DNA of 17,848 nt from Pseudomonadota bacterium (GCA_029549705.1 JAKPIR010000275.1:1-17848); one strand, 5' to 3'. Numbered from the stretch's first letter, positions 1-7,052 are shown. The notes: generated by a model from the letters alone, not told the origin. A program made the numbers and translations.

Positions 1-138
1 ATGGTGATGCCAGGTGACAACGTATCTATCACAGTCACACTGATTGCACCGATTGCGATGGAAGATGGCTTACGCTTCGCTATTCGTGAAGGTGGCCGTA
101 CCGTTGGTGCTGGCGTGGTCGCTAAAATCATCGAGTAA
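1..138 (+). CDS. tuf: Elongation factor Tu, C-terminal fragment (5' end outside window)
   Basis: The first 45 codons visible encode the end of EF-Tu, the GTPase that delivers aminoacyl-tRNA to the ribosomal A site in the cytoplasm. The stretch contains MVMPGDN, the LIAPIAMEDGLRFAIREGG region and ends GAGVVAKIIE before TAA, which matches the end of the third beta-barrel domain of bacterial EF-Tu almost residue for residue. The GTPase domain and start codon lie upstream of the window. tuf directly before rpsJ is the usual end of the str operon in proteobacteria. The ATG at position 1 is an internal Met, not the start. Confidence 0.97.
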   Translation: MVMPGDNVSITVTLIAPIAMEDGLRFAIREGGRTVGAGVVAKIIE

Positions 139-150
139 TTATTGTTAATA

Positions 151-176
151 AAGCGGCAGGCTTAAGTCTGCCGCTT
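151..176 (+). other. Perfect 9-bp hairpin in the tuf-rpsJ spacer
   Basis: AAGCGGCAG (151-159) pairs perfectly with CTGCCGCTT (168-176) around an 8-nt loop with CTTAAG at its centre. It begins 12 bases after the tuf stop codon. No T-run follows (the next bases are CGCTCTTTATAAGG), so it does not look like an efficient intrinsic terminator. It could be a partial attenuator, a 3'-end stabiliser for tuf mRNA or a processing site. The hairpin is seen directly; the role is inferred. Confidence 0.6.
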
Positions 177-197
177 CGCTCTTTATAAGGAAAAATC

Positions 198-506
198 ATG
201 GCAGCTCAAAAAATTCGTATTCGTTTAAAAGCATTTGACTATCGTTTAATCGATCAATCTGCTCAGGAAATTGTTGAAACTGCTAAACGTACTGGCGCAG
301 TAGTGAAGGGTCCAGTACCACTTCCTACTCGCATAGAACGTTTTGACATTTTGCGTTCCCCTCACGTGAACAAGACATCTCGTGACCAATTTGAAATTCG
401 CACCCACCAACGTTTGATGGATATTGTAGATCCAACCGATAAAACGGTAGACGCACTGATGAAGTTGGATTTGCCAGCTGGTGTGGATGTTGAAATCAAG
501 CTGTAA
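198..506 (+). CDS. rpsJ: 30S ribosomal protein S10
   Basis: S10 is a component of the 30S head; it also acts as NusE in the transcription antitermination complex. The 102-residue product (E. coli 103) opens AAQKIRIRLKAFDYRLID and contains the typical GPVPLPT and RSPHVNKTSRDQFEIRTHQR segments, the latter belonging to the long loop that enters the 30S head. An AAGGA ribosome-binding site at 187-191 supports the ATG at 198. It is the first gene of the S10 block and lies 59 bases after tuf. No separate promoter is evident in the tuf-rpsJ gap, so it is probably read from upstream of tuf. Confidence 0.98.
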   Translation: MAAQKIRIRLKAFDYRLIDQSAQEIVETAKRTGAVVKGPVPLPTRIERFDILRSPHVNKTSRDQFEIRTHQRLMDIVDPTDKTVDALMKLDLPAGVDVEIKL

Positions 507-527
507 AGTTTAAGTAGTAAAATCTAG

Positions 528-556
528 TTGTAAAAAAAACTGAGGTTCGGTATAAT
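528..556 (+). promoter_or_regulatory. Probable sigma70 promoter upstream of rplC
   Basis: TTGTAA (528-533) and a consensus TATAAT (551-556) are separated by exactly 17 bases, in the 117-base gap between rpsJ and rplC. Initiation would fall near 562-564, giving a leader of about 60 nt. The bases after the -10 box are CCGGCC and then TCTTT, a GC-rich discriminator followed by pyrimidines, as often found at stringently controlled ribosomal promoters. The boxes are visible; activity is inferred. Confidence 0.7.
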
Positions 557-623
557 CCGGCCTCTTTCATGGAAGTCGGTCAATTGTAATCGGCTTTTTT
601 AACTAAAATAAAAGGAAACGATC

Positions 624-1292
624 ATGAGCTTAGGGCTTATAGGTCGCAAGGTGGGTATGACCCGTGTGTTTACAGAAGATGGCGCTAGCGTCCCTGTAAC
701 TGTGCTGGAAGTGGTACCCAACCGTGTGACACAGATCAAGACGAGCGCAAGTGATGGCTATACTGGCCTCCAAGTTGCTTACGGTACTCGTCGTGCTAGC
801 CGTGTGAATAAAGCGCTGACTGGGCATTATGCAAAGTCCGGTTCTGCTTTAGGTGCTGGTATTCATGAATTCTCTGTTGGTGATGATGTGCTGGCAAACT
901 ATACTGCTGGTGCAAATATTACTGTAGATATTTTTCAAGCAGGTCAAAAAGTTGATGTGACCGGCACTTCATTGGGTAAGGGTTTTACTGGCGCAATTAA
1001 GCGTCACCATTTCAGCTCGAACCGTGCGTCACATGGTAACTCTCGCTCACATAATGTGCCGGGCTCTATCGGTATGGCGCAAGATCCAGGCCGTGTATTC
1101 CCTGGTAAGCGTATGCCTGGTCATTTAGGTGCTGTTAAAGTGACAACGCAAAATCTTGAAATAGTGCGTGTTGACGTAGAGCGTAATCTATTGTTGATTA
1201 AAGGTGCAATCCCTGGCTCTAAAGGCGGCGACGTAGTTGTACGTCCAGCTATTAAAGCTAAAGCCACAAAAGCCCAAGGGGGAGCTAAGTAA
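624..1292 (+). CDS. rplC: 50S ribosomal protein L3
   Basis: L3 is an early-assembly 23S rRNA-binding protein whose internal loop reaches toward the peptidyl-transferase centre. The 222-residue product (E. coli 209) has the hallmark start GLIGRKVGMTRVFTEDG, the GKGFTG and KRHHF motifs, and the loop GSIGMAQDPGRVFPGKRMPG at 147-166. Gln153 aligns with the E. coli Gln150 that is methylated by PrmB. The surplus length is mostly a Lys/Ala-rich C-terminal tail. An AAAGGAAA site precedes the ATG. The stop codon overlaps the rplD start (TAATG), indicating translational coupling. Confidence 0.98.
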   Translation: MSLGLIGRKVGMTRVFTEDGASVPVTVLEVVPNRVTQIKTSASDGYTGLQVAYGTRRASRVNKALTGHYAKSGSALGAGIHEFSVGDDVLANYTAGANITVDIFQAGQKVDVTGTSLGKGFTGAIKRHHFSSNRASHGNSRSHNVPGSIGMAQDPGRVFPGKRMPGHLGAVKVTTQNLEIVRVDVERNLLLIKGAIPGSKGGDVVVRPAIKAKATKAQGGAK

Positions 1293-1918
1293 TGGAACTT
1301 AAATTAATAGACAAAAATGGCAAAGCTGCTAAAAAAGGCGTGACTGTATCTGATGATACGTTTGGTCGCGAATTTAACGAAGCTTTAGTGCATCAGGTTG
1401 TGGTGGCTTACATGGCAAACGCTCGTACTGCTACTCGTGCACAAAAAGGCCGTGATACTGTTGCGCATACTACGCACAAACCTTACGCTCAAAAGGGTAC
1501 GGGTAATGCGCGTTCAGGTATGACATCAAGCCCAATCTGGCGTGGAGGTGGACGTGCATTCCCTAATTCACCTAACGAAAATTTCAGCCATAAAGTAAAC
1601 CGTAAGGCTTATCGTGCTGGTATGCAAACAATCCTTTCTGAATTAGTTCGTCAAGAACGTTTGAACGTGGTTGAAGAGTTTGCGGTAACAACACCAAAAA
1701 CAAAAGACTTGGCTGAGAAAATCAAAGGTATGGGTTATGAAGGTGCTGTATTAGTGCTAACGGACGGTTTTGACGAGAATTTATATCTATCTTCACGTAA
1801 CCTAATTAACGTTATGGTTGTTGAAGCGCAATACGCTGACCCTGTTAGTTTGGTGCGTTTTCCAAACGTTGTGGCGACTACTGCTGCAGTGAAGAAACTT
1901 GAGGAGATGTTAGCATGA
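1292..1918 (+). CDS. rplD: 50S ribosomal protein L4
   Basis: L4 binds 23S rRNA domain I and lines the peptide exit tunnel. In gamma-proteobacteria it is also the autogenous repressor of the S10 operon. The 208-residue product contains the conserved extended loop, roughly residues 50-92, with KPYAQKGTGNARSG and SPIWRGGGRAFPNSP. The ATG overlaps the rplC stop by one base (TAATG), and GGGGGAG just upstream can serve as the ribosome-binding site. No E. coli-like L4-responsive leader could be recognised upstream of rpsJ or rplC by eye. Confidence 0.97.
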   Translation: MELKLIDKNGKAAKKGVTVSDDTFGREFNEALVHQVVVAYMANARTATRAQKGRDTVAHTTHKPYAQKGTGNARSGMTSSPIWRGGGRAFPNSPNENFSHKVNRKAYRAGMQTILSELVRQERLNVVEEFAVTTPKTKDLAEKIKGMGYEGAVLVLTDGFDENLYLSSRNLINVMVVEAQYADPVSLVRFPNVVATTAAVKKLEEMLA

Positions 1919-2229
1919 TGACCGCTATTACTAAAACTCAAGATCGCTTATTGCAAGTAATCTTAGCGCCACAAATCACTGAAAAAGCGACATACATTGC
2001 TGATAAGCATCAACAAATCGCTTTTATCGTACGCACTGATGCCACTAAACCTGAAATCAAGGCTGCAGTTGAGCTTGTTTTTATGGTCGAGGTTGATAAA
2101 GTTGCTGTGATTAACGTAGGTGGAAAAACAAAACGTGCTGGCCGCAGTATGGGTAAGCGTAAAGACTGGAAAAAAGCTTATGTAAGCTTAAAGCCAGGTC
2201 AAGAAATTAACTTTGCAGCAGCCGAATAA
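1915..2229 (+). CDS. rplW: 50S ribosomal protein L23
   Basis: L23 sits beside the exit-tunnel mouth and is the docking site for trigger factor and SRP. The 104-residue product has the typical VILAPQITEKATYIADKH start, the DATKPEIKAAVE core and the basic loop GGKTKRAGRSMGKRKDWKKAYV, ending in the usual QEINF. Length is near the family norm of about 100. Two tandem ATGs (1915 and 1918) overlap the rplD stop. The GAGGAG at 1901-1906 is 8 bases from the first, so either could be used. Confidence 0.97.
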   Translation: MMTAITKTQDRLLQVILAPQITEKATYIADKHQQIAFIVRTDATKPEIKAAVELVFMVEVDKVAVINVGGKTKRAGRSMGKRKDWKKAYVSLKPGQEINFAAAE

Positions 2230-2240
2230 GGAGAGAAGAT

Positions 2241-3074
2241 ATGGCATTAGTTAAAGTCAAACCAACTTCCCCTGGCCGTCGTGGTGTTTTAAAAGTTGTA
2301 ACGCCTGATTTATATAAAGGTAAACCACACGCTCCGCTGTTGGAAAGTCAAAGTAAAAACGCTGGCCGTAATAACAATGGTCGTATTACAACACGTCACC
2401 AAGGTGGTGGTCATAAACAACATTACCGTTTAATTGACTTCCGTCGCAATAAAACTGGTATTCCAGCGACTGTGGAGCATATTGAATATGATCCAAACCG
2501 TACAGCACACATTGCTTTACTGTGTTATGCGGATGGTGAGCGTCGTTACATTATTGCACCGCGTGGCGTAACAGCTGGTATGCAATTAATCAGTGGTTCA
2601 GAGGCACCTATTAAAGTAGGTAACGCAATGCCGCTACGTAACATTCCGGTGGGTAGCACAATTCATTGTATCGAATTGCAACCTGGTAAAGGTGCTCAAA
2701 TTGCTCGTTCAGCAGGTACGTCAGTACAGTTGCTAGCGCGTGAAGGTGCTTATGCTCAATTACGTTTACGTTCAGGTGAAGTTCGCCGGGTGCATGTTGA
2801 TTGCATGGCAACTTTAGGTGAAGTAGGTAACGAGGAGCATTCATTGCGTTCAATTGGTAAAGCTGGTGCAATGCGCTGGCGTGGTGTTCGCCCAACTGTT
2901 CGTGGTGTGGTGATGAACCCCGTTGATCACCCGCACGGTGGTGGTGAAGGCCGTACTGCTGCAGGTATGAATCCAGTTAGCCCATGGGGTGTTAAAACTA
3001 AAGGTTATCGTACGCGTAGTAGTAAACGTACAGATAATATGCGTATTAGTCGTCGTCCGAGAGGCGTAAGGTAA
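2241..3074 (+). CDS. rplB: 50S ribosomal protein L2
   Basis: L2 is one of the largest and most conserved 50S proteins. It is needed for subunit association and sits close to the peptidyl-transferase centre. The 277-residue length matches the family. Visible landmarks are GRNNNGRITTRHQGGGHK (42-59), the RNA-binding core with YDPNRTAHIALL, and the signature NPVDHPHGGGEGR at 226-238 with its conserved histidines, followed by the basic tail TKGYRTRSSKRTDN. An AAGGAGAG site lies just before the ATG. The gap to rpsS is only 3 bases. Confidence 0.98.
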   Translation: MALVKVKPTSPGRRGVLKVVTPDLYKGKPHAPLLESQSKNAGRNNNGRITTRHQGGGHKQHYRLIDFRRNKTGIPATVEHIEYDPNRTAHIALLCYADGERRYIIAPRGVTAGMQLISGSEAPIKVGNAMPLRNIPVGSTIHCIELQPGKGAQIARSAGTSVQLLAREGAYAQLRLRSGEVRRVHVDCMATLGEVGNEEHSLRSIGKAGAMRWRGVRPTVRGVVMNPVDHPHGGGEGRTAAGMNPVSPWGVKTKGYRTRSSKRTDNMRISRRPRGVR

Positions 3075-3077
3075 TTT

Positions 3078-3353
3078 ATGGCACGTTCACTTAAAAAGGG
3101 TCCATTTATTGATGGTCATTTGGCTAAAAAAGTAGAAGTTGCAGCTGCAACGCGCGATCGTAAACCAATTAAAACTTGGTCTCGTCGCTCTACAATTTTT
3201 CCAGATTTTATTGGTCTTACTATTGCAATTCATAATGGTAAGCAACACATTCCAGTGTTGATTTCTGAAAACATGGTAGGTCACAAACTTGGCGAATTTG
3301 CATTAACACGCACTTTCAAAGGGCATGCAGCCGACAAAAAAGCTAAGAAGTAG
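3078..3353 (+). CDS. rpsS: 30S ribosomal protein S19
   Basis: S19 is a head protein that, with S13, contacts the 50S subunit and A-site tRNA. The 91-residue product (E. coli 92) begins with the diagnostic ARSLKKGPFIDGHLAKKV and contains KTWSRRSTIFPDFIG, the HNGKQHIPVLI segment and GHKLGEFALTRTFKGHA. The start is fixed by this N-terminus. It lies tightly between rplB and rplV. Confidence 0.98.
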   Translation: MARSLKKGPFIDGHLAKKVEVAAATRDRKPIKTWSRRSTIFPDFIGLTIAIHNGKQHIPVLISENMVGHKLGEFALTRTFKGHAADKKAKK

Positions 3354-3362
3354 GAGTTGATG

Positions 3363-3692
3363 ATGCAAGTATCAGCAATATTAAAAGGTGTTCATCTCTC
3401 TCCGCAGAAAGCTAGATTGGTGGCAGACCTTGTTCGTGGTAAAAAAGTAGATCATGCGCTTAATATATTGAATTTTACGCCTAAAAAGGGCGCTGAAATT
3501 ATCAAGAAAGTTGTTGAGTCTGCAATCGCAAATGCTGAACATAATAACGGGGCCGATATTGATGAGTTGAAGGTGACTTCAATTTACGTTGATAAAGGTA
3601 TTGTGCTTAAACGTATTCGTCCACGCGCAAAAGGTCGCGCGGGTCGTATTACTAAACCAACCTGTCACATTCATGTGACAGTCGGTAACTAA
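3363..3692 (+). CDS. rplV: 50S ribosomal protein L22
   Basis: L22 contacts all 23S rRNA domains and extends a beta-hairpin into the exit tunnel, where alterations affect macrolide sensitivity. The product from the second of two tandem ATGs (3360, 3363) is 109 residues (E. coli 110). TAGGAG at 3351-3356, which contains the rpsS stop codon, gives a 6-base spacing to 3363, so this start is preferred. The SPQKARLVADLVRGKKV motif and the tunnel hairpin at about 81-98 (LKRIRPRAKGRAGR) are intact; Lys83 and Arg84 correspond to residues removed in a known E. coli resistance deletion. Confidence 0.96.
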   Translation: MQVSAILKGVHLSPQKARLVADLVRGKKVDHALNILNFTPKKGAEIIKKVVESAIANAEHNNGADIDELKVTSIYVDKGIVLKRIRPRAKGRAGRITKPTCHIHVTVGN

Positions 3693-3701
3693 GGGATCAT
3701 C

Positions 3702-4427
3702 ATGGGTCAGAAAATTCATCCAATTGGTTTCCGTCTGAGCGTTCAAAAGAACTGGGCCTCACGTTGGTATGCCAATAGCAAAAACTTCCCTGCAATGTTG
3801 CAAGGCGACATTAAAGTGCGTGAGTTTTTAAATAAAAAATTAGCGAGTGCTGCTGTTAGCCGCATTCTGATTGAGCGTCCAGCAAAAAACGCAAAAATCA
3901 CTATATATAGCGCACGTCCAGGCGTTGTGATCGGTAAGAAGGGCGAGGATATTGAATCCTTGCGCGCTACATTACAGGGTTTAATGGGCGTTCCTGTTCA
4001 TTTAAACATTGAAGAAGTGCGTAAACCGGAATTAGATGCAACTTTGATTGCGCAATCAATCGCGCAGCAGCTTGAAAAGCGCGTGATGTTCCGTCGTGCT
4101 ATGAAGCGTGCTATGCAAAACGCAATGCGCTTGGGTGCTCAAGGTATCAAGATTATGAGCTCAGGTCGTTTGAATGGTATCGAAATCGCACGTACCGAAT
4201 GGTATCGTGAAGGTCGCGTGCCGCTTCATACGCTGCGTGCTGACATTGACTATGGCGTAGCTGAGGCATCAACAACCTATGGCATTATTGGTATTAAGGT
4301 GTGGGTGTTTAAAGGGGAAATTTTCCCATCTAACATTCAAGCGCCTATAGGTGCAACAGCTACTCCAGTGGATGAGCCAGAGAAAAAAGTAAGAAAGCCG
4401 AGGGCTAAAGATGCTACAACCGTCTAG
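3702..4427 (+). CDS. rpsC: 30S ribosomal protein S3
   Basis: S3 lies at the mRNA entry tunnel and, with S4 and S5, forms the ribosomal helicase site. The 241-residue product (E. coli 233) starts MGQKIHPIGFRL and has a type-II KH domain with the GKKG loop (VVIGKKGEDIESL). The C-terminal domain carries the conserved GRLNGIEIARTEWYREGRVP and WVFKGEI segments. The tail is Lys/Pro/Glu-rich and disordered-looking, a usual variable region. The last 17 bases overlap the start of rplP, so translation is probably coupled. Confidence 0.98.
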   Translation: MGQKIHPIGFRLSVQKNWASRWYANSKNFPAMLQGDIKVREFLNKKLASAAVSRILIERPAKNAKITIYSARPGVVIGKKGEDIESLRATLQGLMGVPVHLNIEEVRKPELDATLIAQSIAQQLEKRVMFRRAMKRAMQNAMRLGAQGIKIMSSGRLNGIEIARTEWYREGRVPLHTLRADIDYGVAEASTTYGIIGIKVWVFKGEIFPSNIQAPIGATATPVDEPEKKVRKPRAKDATTV

Positions 4428-4827
4428 ACAAAAATATCGTAAAATGCAAAAAGGCCGTAATAAAGGCATTGCAACTACGGGTAATAAAGTAAGTTTTGGT
4501 GATTTTGGTTTGAAGGCAGTGGGCCGTGGCCGTTTAACTGCGCGTCAAATTGAGGCGGCACGTCGCGTGATGACTCGCCACATTAAACGTGGTGGCCGCG
4601 TGTGGATTCGCATTTTCCCAGATCAACCAATTTCTAAAAAGCCTGCTGAAGTGCGTATGGGTAACGGTAAAGGTAGTACTGAGTACTACGTAGCTCAAAT
4701 TCAGCCAGGCAAAATGTTATACGAGATGGACGGCGTGAGCGAAGAGCTTGCACGTGAAGCGTTCCGTTTGGCTGCTGCTAAGTTGCCAATTGAAACGACA
4801 TTCATGACTCGTCAAATCGGCAGTTAA
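4411..4827 (+). CDS. rplP: 50S ribosomal protein L16
   Basis: L16 helps organise the A-site tRNA elbow region of the 50S subunit. The 138-residue product (E. coli 136) begins MLQPSRQKYRKMQKGRNKG, which fixes the start at the ATG at 4411 inside the end of rpsC, with AGGG 7 bases upstream. It contains VSFGDFGLKAVGRGRLTARQIEAARR and VRMGNGKG. Arg82 corresponds to the E. coli Arg81 hydroxylated by the oxygenase YcfD/RoxA. No truncation is seen. Confidence 0.98.
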   Translation: MLQPSRQKYRKMQKGRNKGIATTGNKVSFGDFGLKAVGRGRLTARQIEAARRVMTRHIKRGGRVWIRIFPDQPISKKPAEVRMGNGKGSTEYYVAQIQPGKMLYEMDGVSEELAREAFRLAAAKLPIETTFMTRQIGS

Positions 4828-4842
4828 GGAAGGTACGCTAAA

Positions 4843-5037
4843 ATGAAAGCAACCGATTTAAGAGCTAAAAGCGTTGAAGAACTAAATGCGGAGTTGATTG
4901 AATTGCGCCGTGCGCAATTTTCTCTACGTATGCAATTGGCTACTCAGCAGTTAAATAAAGTAGATCAGCTAGGTAAGGTACGCAAAGATGTTGCACGCGT
5001 TAAGCTTGTGTTAGCTGAGAAAGCGAAACAGGCATAA
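4843..5037 (+). CDS. rpmC: 50S ribosomal protein L29
   Basis: L29 is a small helical-hairpin protein near the exit tunnel, next to L23. The 64-residue product matches the family size (63-65) and shows the standard KATDLRAKSVEELNAELIEL start and RRAQFSLRMQLATQQL core, followed by a basic C-terminal helix. An AAGGAAGG site precedes the ATG. The stop overlaps the rpsQ start (TAATG), implying translational coupling. Confidence 0.97.
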   Translation: MKATDLRAKSVEELNAELIELRRAQFSLRMQLATQQLNKVDQLGKVRKDVARVKLVLAEKAKQA

Positions 5038-5285
5038 TGATGACTGAAACAACAAAAGTAGTGCGTAGCCTAACAGGTCGCGTTGTAAGTGATAAAATGG
5101 ATAAAACTGTTACTGTTTTGGTTGAACGTAAAGTTAAGCATCCATTGATTGGTAAAGTGGTTCGCCAGTCTAAAAAGTTTCATGCACATGATGAAACTAA
5201 TAGTTGTAAAGAAGGTGACGTAGTGACCATCGTAGAAAGTCGCCCGCTTTCAAAAACAAAAACTTGGGTAGTTAAAGCAGCCTAG
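5037..5285 (+). CDS. rpsQ: 30S ribosomal protein S17
   Basis: S17 is a primary 16S rRNA-binding protein with an OB fold. The 82-residue product has the signature LTGRVVSDKMDKTVTVLVERKV, the KHPLIGKVVRQSKKFHAHDE loop and the GDVVTIVESRPLSKTKTW end. Tandem ATGs occur at 5037 and 5040; the first overlaps the rpmC stop, and the second gives a form one residue shorter. It is the last gene of the S10 block; a 201-base spacer with a hairpin and a promoter follows. Confidence 0.97.
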   Translation: MMTETTKVVRSLTGRVVSDKMDKTVTVLVERKVKHPLIGKVVRQSKKFHAHDETNSCKEGDVVTIVESRPLSKTKTWVVKAA

Positions 5286-5297
5286 GTTTCAAGTTAT

Positions 5298-5333
5298 CGT
5301 AGTGCAGTTGTTACGAATAATGATTGCACTACG
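5298..5333 (+). other. 9-bp hairpin after rpsQ
   Basis: CGTAGTGCA (5298-5306) pairs perfectly with TGCACTACG (5325-5333). The stem may extend inward with wobble pairs. The loop is about 18 nt and no T-run follows, so it is not a canonical terminator. Its 3' arm overlaps the -35 box of the promoter proposed for rplN. It may stabilise or mark the 3' end of the S10-operon mRNA. The role is inferred. Confidence 0.6.
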
Positions 5334-5352
5334 TTACAAAGCAAGTTATAAT
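5324..5352 (+). promoter_or_regulatory. Probable sigma70 promoter for the spc block
   Basis: A consensus TATAAT (5347-5352) lies 17 bases downstream of TTGCAC (5324-5329), a moderate -35 match. Initiation near 5359 would give an rplN leader of about 125 nt. The bases after the -10 box are GTTTGGC and then TATTT, resembling the other two promoters in the cluster. The location at the S10/spc boundary fits an internal operon promoter. Confidence 0.62.
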
Positions 5353-5365
5353 GTTTGGCTATTTA

Positions 5366-5386
5366 GGCGGGCCATAAGCTCTCGCC
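5366..5386 (+). other. Hairpin in the putative rplN leader
   Basis: GGCGGG (5366-5371) can pair with CTCGCC (5381-5386), six pairs including one G-U, around a 9-nt loop. It would lie at the 5' end of the leader made from the 5324-5352 promoter. It could affect stability of the leader or be part of a control element; nothing in the sequence decides this. The remaining bases to 5470 are GC-rich in part (5397-5415) with no clear second stem. Confidence 0.4.
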
Positions 5387-5486
5387 CCAATACTGACCGG
5401 GTCTATCGGCCGTGTTAATTGAAAGTTAGTCTTTTGATTAAAAATGGCTGGTGTTGGTTTAACGGATTAAGTTGGAGATTATTCTC

Positions 5487-5855
5487 ATGATTCAAATGCA
5501 ATCTCGGCTAGAAGTTGCCGATAACACTGGTGCGCGCTCTGTGCAATGCATCAAGGTGTTAGGTGGCTCCAAGCGTCGTTACGCTGGAATTGGCGACATC
5601 ATCAAGGTGAGCATCAAAGATGCTGCCCCACGTGGTCGCGTTAAAAAAGGCGAAGTTTACAGCGCGGTGGTTGTGCGTACTGCTAAGGGTGTTCGACGTC
5701 CGGACGGCTCTTTGGTTAAGTTCGATGGCAATGCTGCAGTACTGTTAAATAATAAGCTAGAACCGATTGGTACCCGTATTTTCGGCCCAGTAACACGTGA
5801 ATTACGTACAGAAAAATTCATGAAAATCGTTTCATTAGCGCCAGAAGTGTTGTAG
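5487..5855 (+). CDS. rplN: 50S ribosomal protein L14
   Basis: L14 lies at the 50S-30S interface and forms bridge B8. The reading frame is open from 5472, but family N-termini begin MIQMQSRLEVADNTGARS, so the start is the ATG at 5487, with TTGGAG at 5472-5477 as ribosome-binding site. The product is then exactly 122 residues, the usual length. Landmarks include CIKVLGGSKRRYAGIGD, the PRGRVKKGEVYSAVVVRT core and GTRIFGPVTRELR. It is the first gene of the spc block. Confidence 0.98.
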   Translation: MIQMQSRLEVADNTGARSVQCIKVLGGSKRRYAGIGDIIKVSIKDAAPRGRVKKGEVYSAVVVRTAKGVRRPDGSLVKFDGNAAVLLNNKLEPIGTRIFGPVTRELRTEKFMKIVSLAPEVL

Positions 5856-5863
5856 GAGCTCAC

Positions 5864-6181
5864 ATGAACAAAATTCGTAAGGGTGACCAAGTCATCTTAA
5901 ATACAGGTAAAGACAAGGGTAAGCAAGGCACGGTAATTAGTATACTAGAATCTGGTCATGTGGTTGTTGAGGGTCTTAACATTGTTAAGAAACACGCAAA
6001 AGCTAACCCGATGAAAGGTGTTGCTGGCGGTATTATTGCGAAAGAAATGCCGATTGACATTTCTAACGTTGCTTTATTTAACAGTGCGACACAAAAAGGT
6101 GATCGCGTAGGCTTCAAAACATTAGATGATGGTCGCAAAATCCGCGTATTCAAATCTAATGGTGAAGCAGTGGACGCATAG
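5864..6181 (+). CDS. rplX: 50S ribosomal protein L24
   Basis: L24 is an assembly-initiator protein located at the tunnel exit. The 105-residue product (E. coli 104) carries an N-terminal KOW motif (IRKGDQVILNTGKDKGKQGTV) and the VVEGLNIVKKHAKANP segment. A TAGGAG site overlapping the rplN stop sits 8 bases before the ATG. It lies 8 bases before rplE. Confidence 0.97.
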   Translation: MNKIRKGDQVILNTGKDKGKQGTVISILESGHVVVEGLNIVKKHAKANPMKGVAGGIIAKEMPIDISNVALFNSATQKGDRVGFKTLDDGRKIRVFKSNGEAVDA

Positions 6182-6189
6182 GAAGAATC

Positions 6190-6729
6190 ATGGCGCGTTT
6201 AAAAGACTTTTATAAAGACTCTGTTGTTAAATCAATGACTGAGCAATTTGGCTACACTTCAGTAATGCAAGTGCCTCGCATTGAAAAAATAACGCTTAAC
6301 ATGGGTGTTGGCGAAGCGGTTGCTGATAAAAAAGTAATGGAGCATGCTGTTGGCGATATGGAAAAAATTGCTGGTCAAAAAGCAGTTGTAACTAAAGCTA
6401 AAAAATCAGTGGCTGCATTTAAGATCCGTGATGACTATCCTGTTGGTTGTAAGGTGACTTTACGCCGTGAACGTATGTATGAGTTCTTGGATCGTTTGGT
6501 AACTGTTGCTATTCCACGTATTCGTGACTTCCGCGGTATTTCTGCGAAATCATTTGATGGTCGTGGTAACTACAACATGGGTGTTAAAGAGCAAATCATT
6601 TTTCCTGAAATTGAATACGATAAAATCGATGCAATCCGTGGGATGAATATTACTATCACAACTACTGCGAAAACGGATGAAGAAGCAAAAGCTTTGCTTG
6701 CTGCGTTTAGTTTTCCTTTCAGGGGTTAA
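6190..6729 (+). CDS. rplE: 50S ribosomal protein L5
   Basis: L5 binds 5S rRNA in the central protuberance and contacts S13 across the subunit interface. The 179-residue length equals E. coli L5. Recognisable segments are IEKITLNMGVGEA, GQKAVVTKAKKSVAAFKIR, GCKVTLRRERMYEFLDRL, IPRIRDFRGI and NYNMGVKEQIIFPEI. An AGGAAG site precedes the ATG. In E. coli the S8 operator lies around the start of this gene; no equivalent structure could be verified here by eye. Confidence 0.98.
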   Translation: MARLKDFYKDSVVKSMTEQFGYTSVMQVPRIEKITLNMGVGEAVADKKVMEHAVGDMEKIAGQKAVVTKAKKSVAAFKIRDDYPVGCKVTLRRERMYEFLDRLVTVAIPRIRDFRGISAKSFDGRGNYNMGVKEQIIFPEIEYDKIDAIRGMNITITTTAKTDEEAKALLAAFSFPFRG

Positions 6730-6732
6730 GAC

Positions 6733-7038
6733 ATGGCTAAAACCTGTATGACAGAACGCGAAATCAAACGTCGCGCAACTGTAGAGAAATTTGCAGCAAA
6801 ACGTGCTGCGCTTGAAACTGCAATGAATGATGTTAATGCAACGGCTGAAAGTCGTCGTGATGCTCGCTTGAAATTTCAAGCGCTTCCCCGTAACGCTAGC
6901 CCAGTTCGTTTGCGTAACCGTTGTGCTTTAACTGGTCGCCCACGTGGTGTGTTTAGTAAATTTGGTATTGGGCGTAGTAAATTACGCGATTTAATGATGA
7001 GTGGCCAAGTGCCAGGCGTCACTAAAGCCAGCTGGTAA
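6733..7038 (+). CDS. rpsN: 30S ribosomal protein S14 (long, zinc-free type)
   Basis: S14 is a late-assembly head protein. The 101-residue length and the C-terminal signature PVRLRNRCALTGRPRGVFSKFGIGRSKLRDL identify the long C-minus form. The paired CxxC zinc ribbon of the short 61-residue form is absent; only single cysteines at positions 5 and 88 are present. The start 3 bases after rplE gives the usual MAKT N-terminus. Confidence 0.97.
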   Translation: MAKTCMTEREIKRRATVEKFAAKRAALETAMNDVNATAESRRDARLKFQALPRNASPVRLRNRCALTGRPRGVFSKFGIGRSKLRDLMMSGQVPGVTKASW

Positions 7039-7052
7039 TAGGAGAAATAACA

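Noticed and set aside
557..579. 9-position imperfect stem upstream of rplC as an L4-type leader hairpin
   Set aside because: It overlaps the discriminator and the predicted transcription start, so only part would be in the RNA, and it contains a mismatch and two wobble pairs.
6160..6230. S8-binding operator near the rplE start, as in E. coli
   Set aside because: No stem with the characteristic S8-site layout could be identified by eye; a covariance-model search would be needed.
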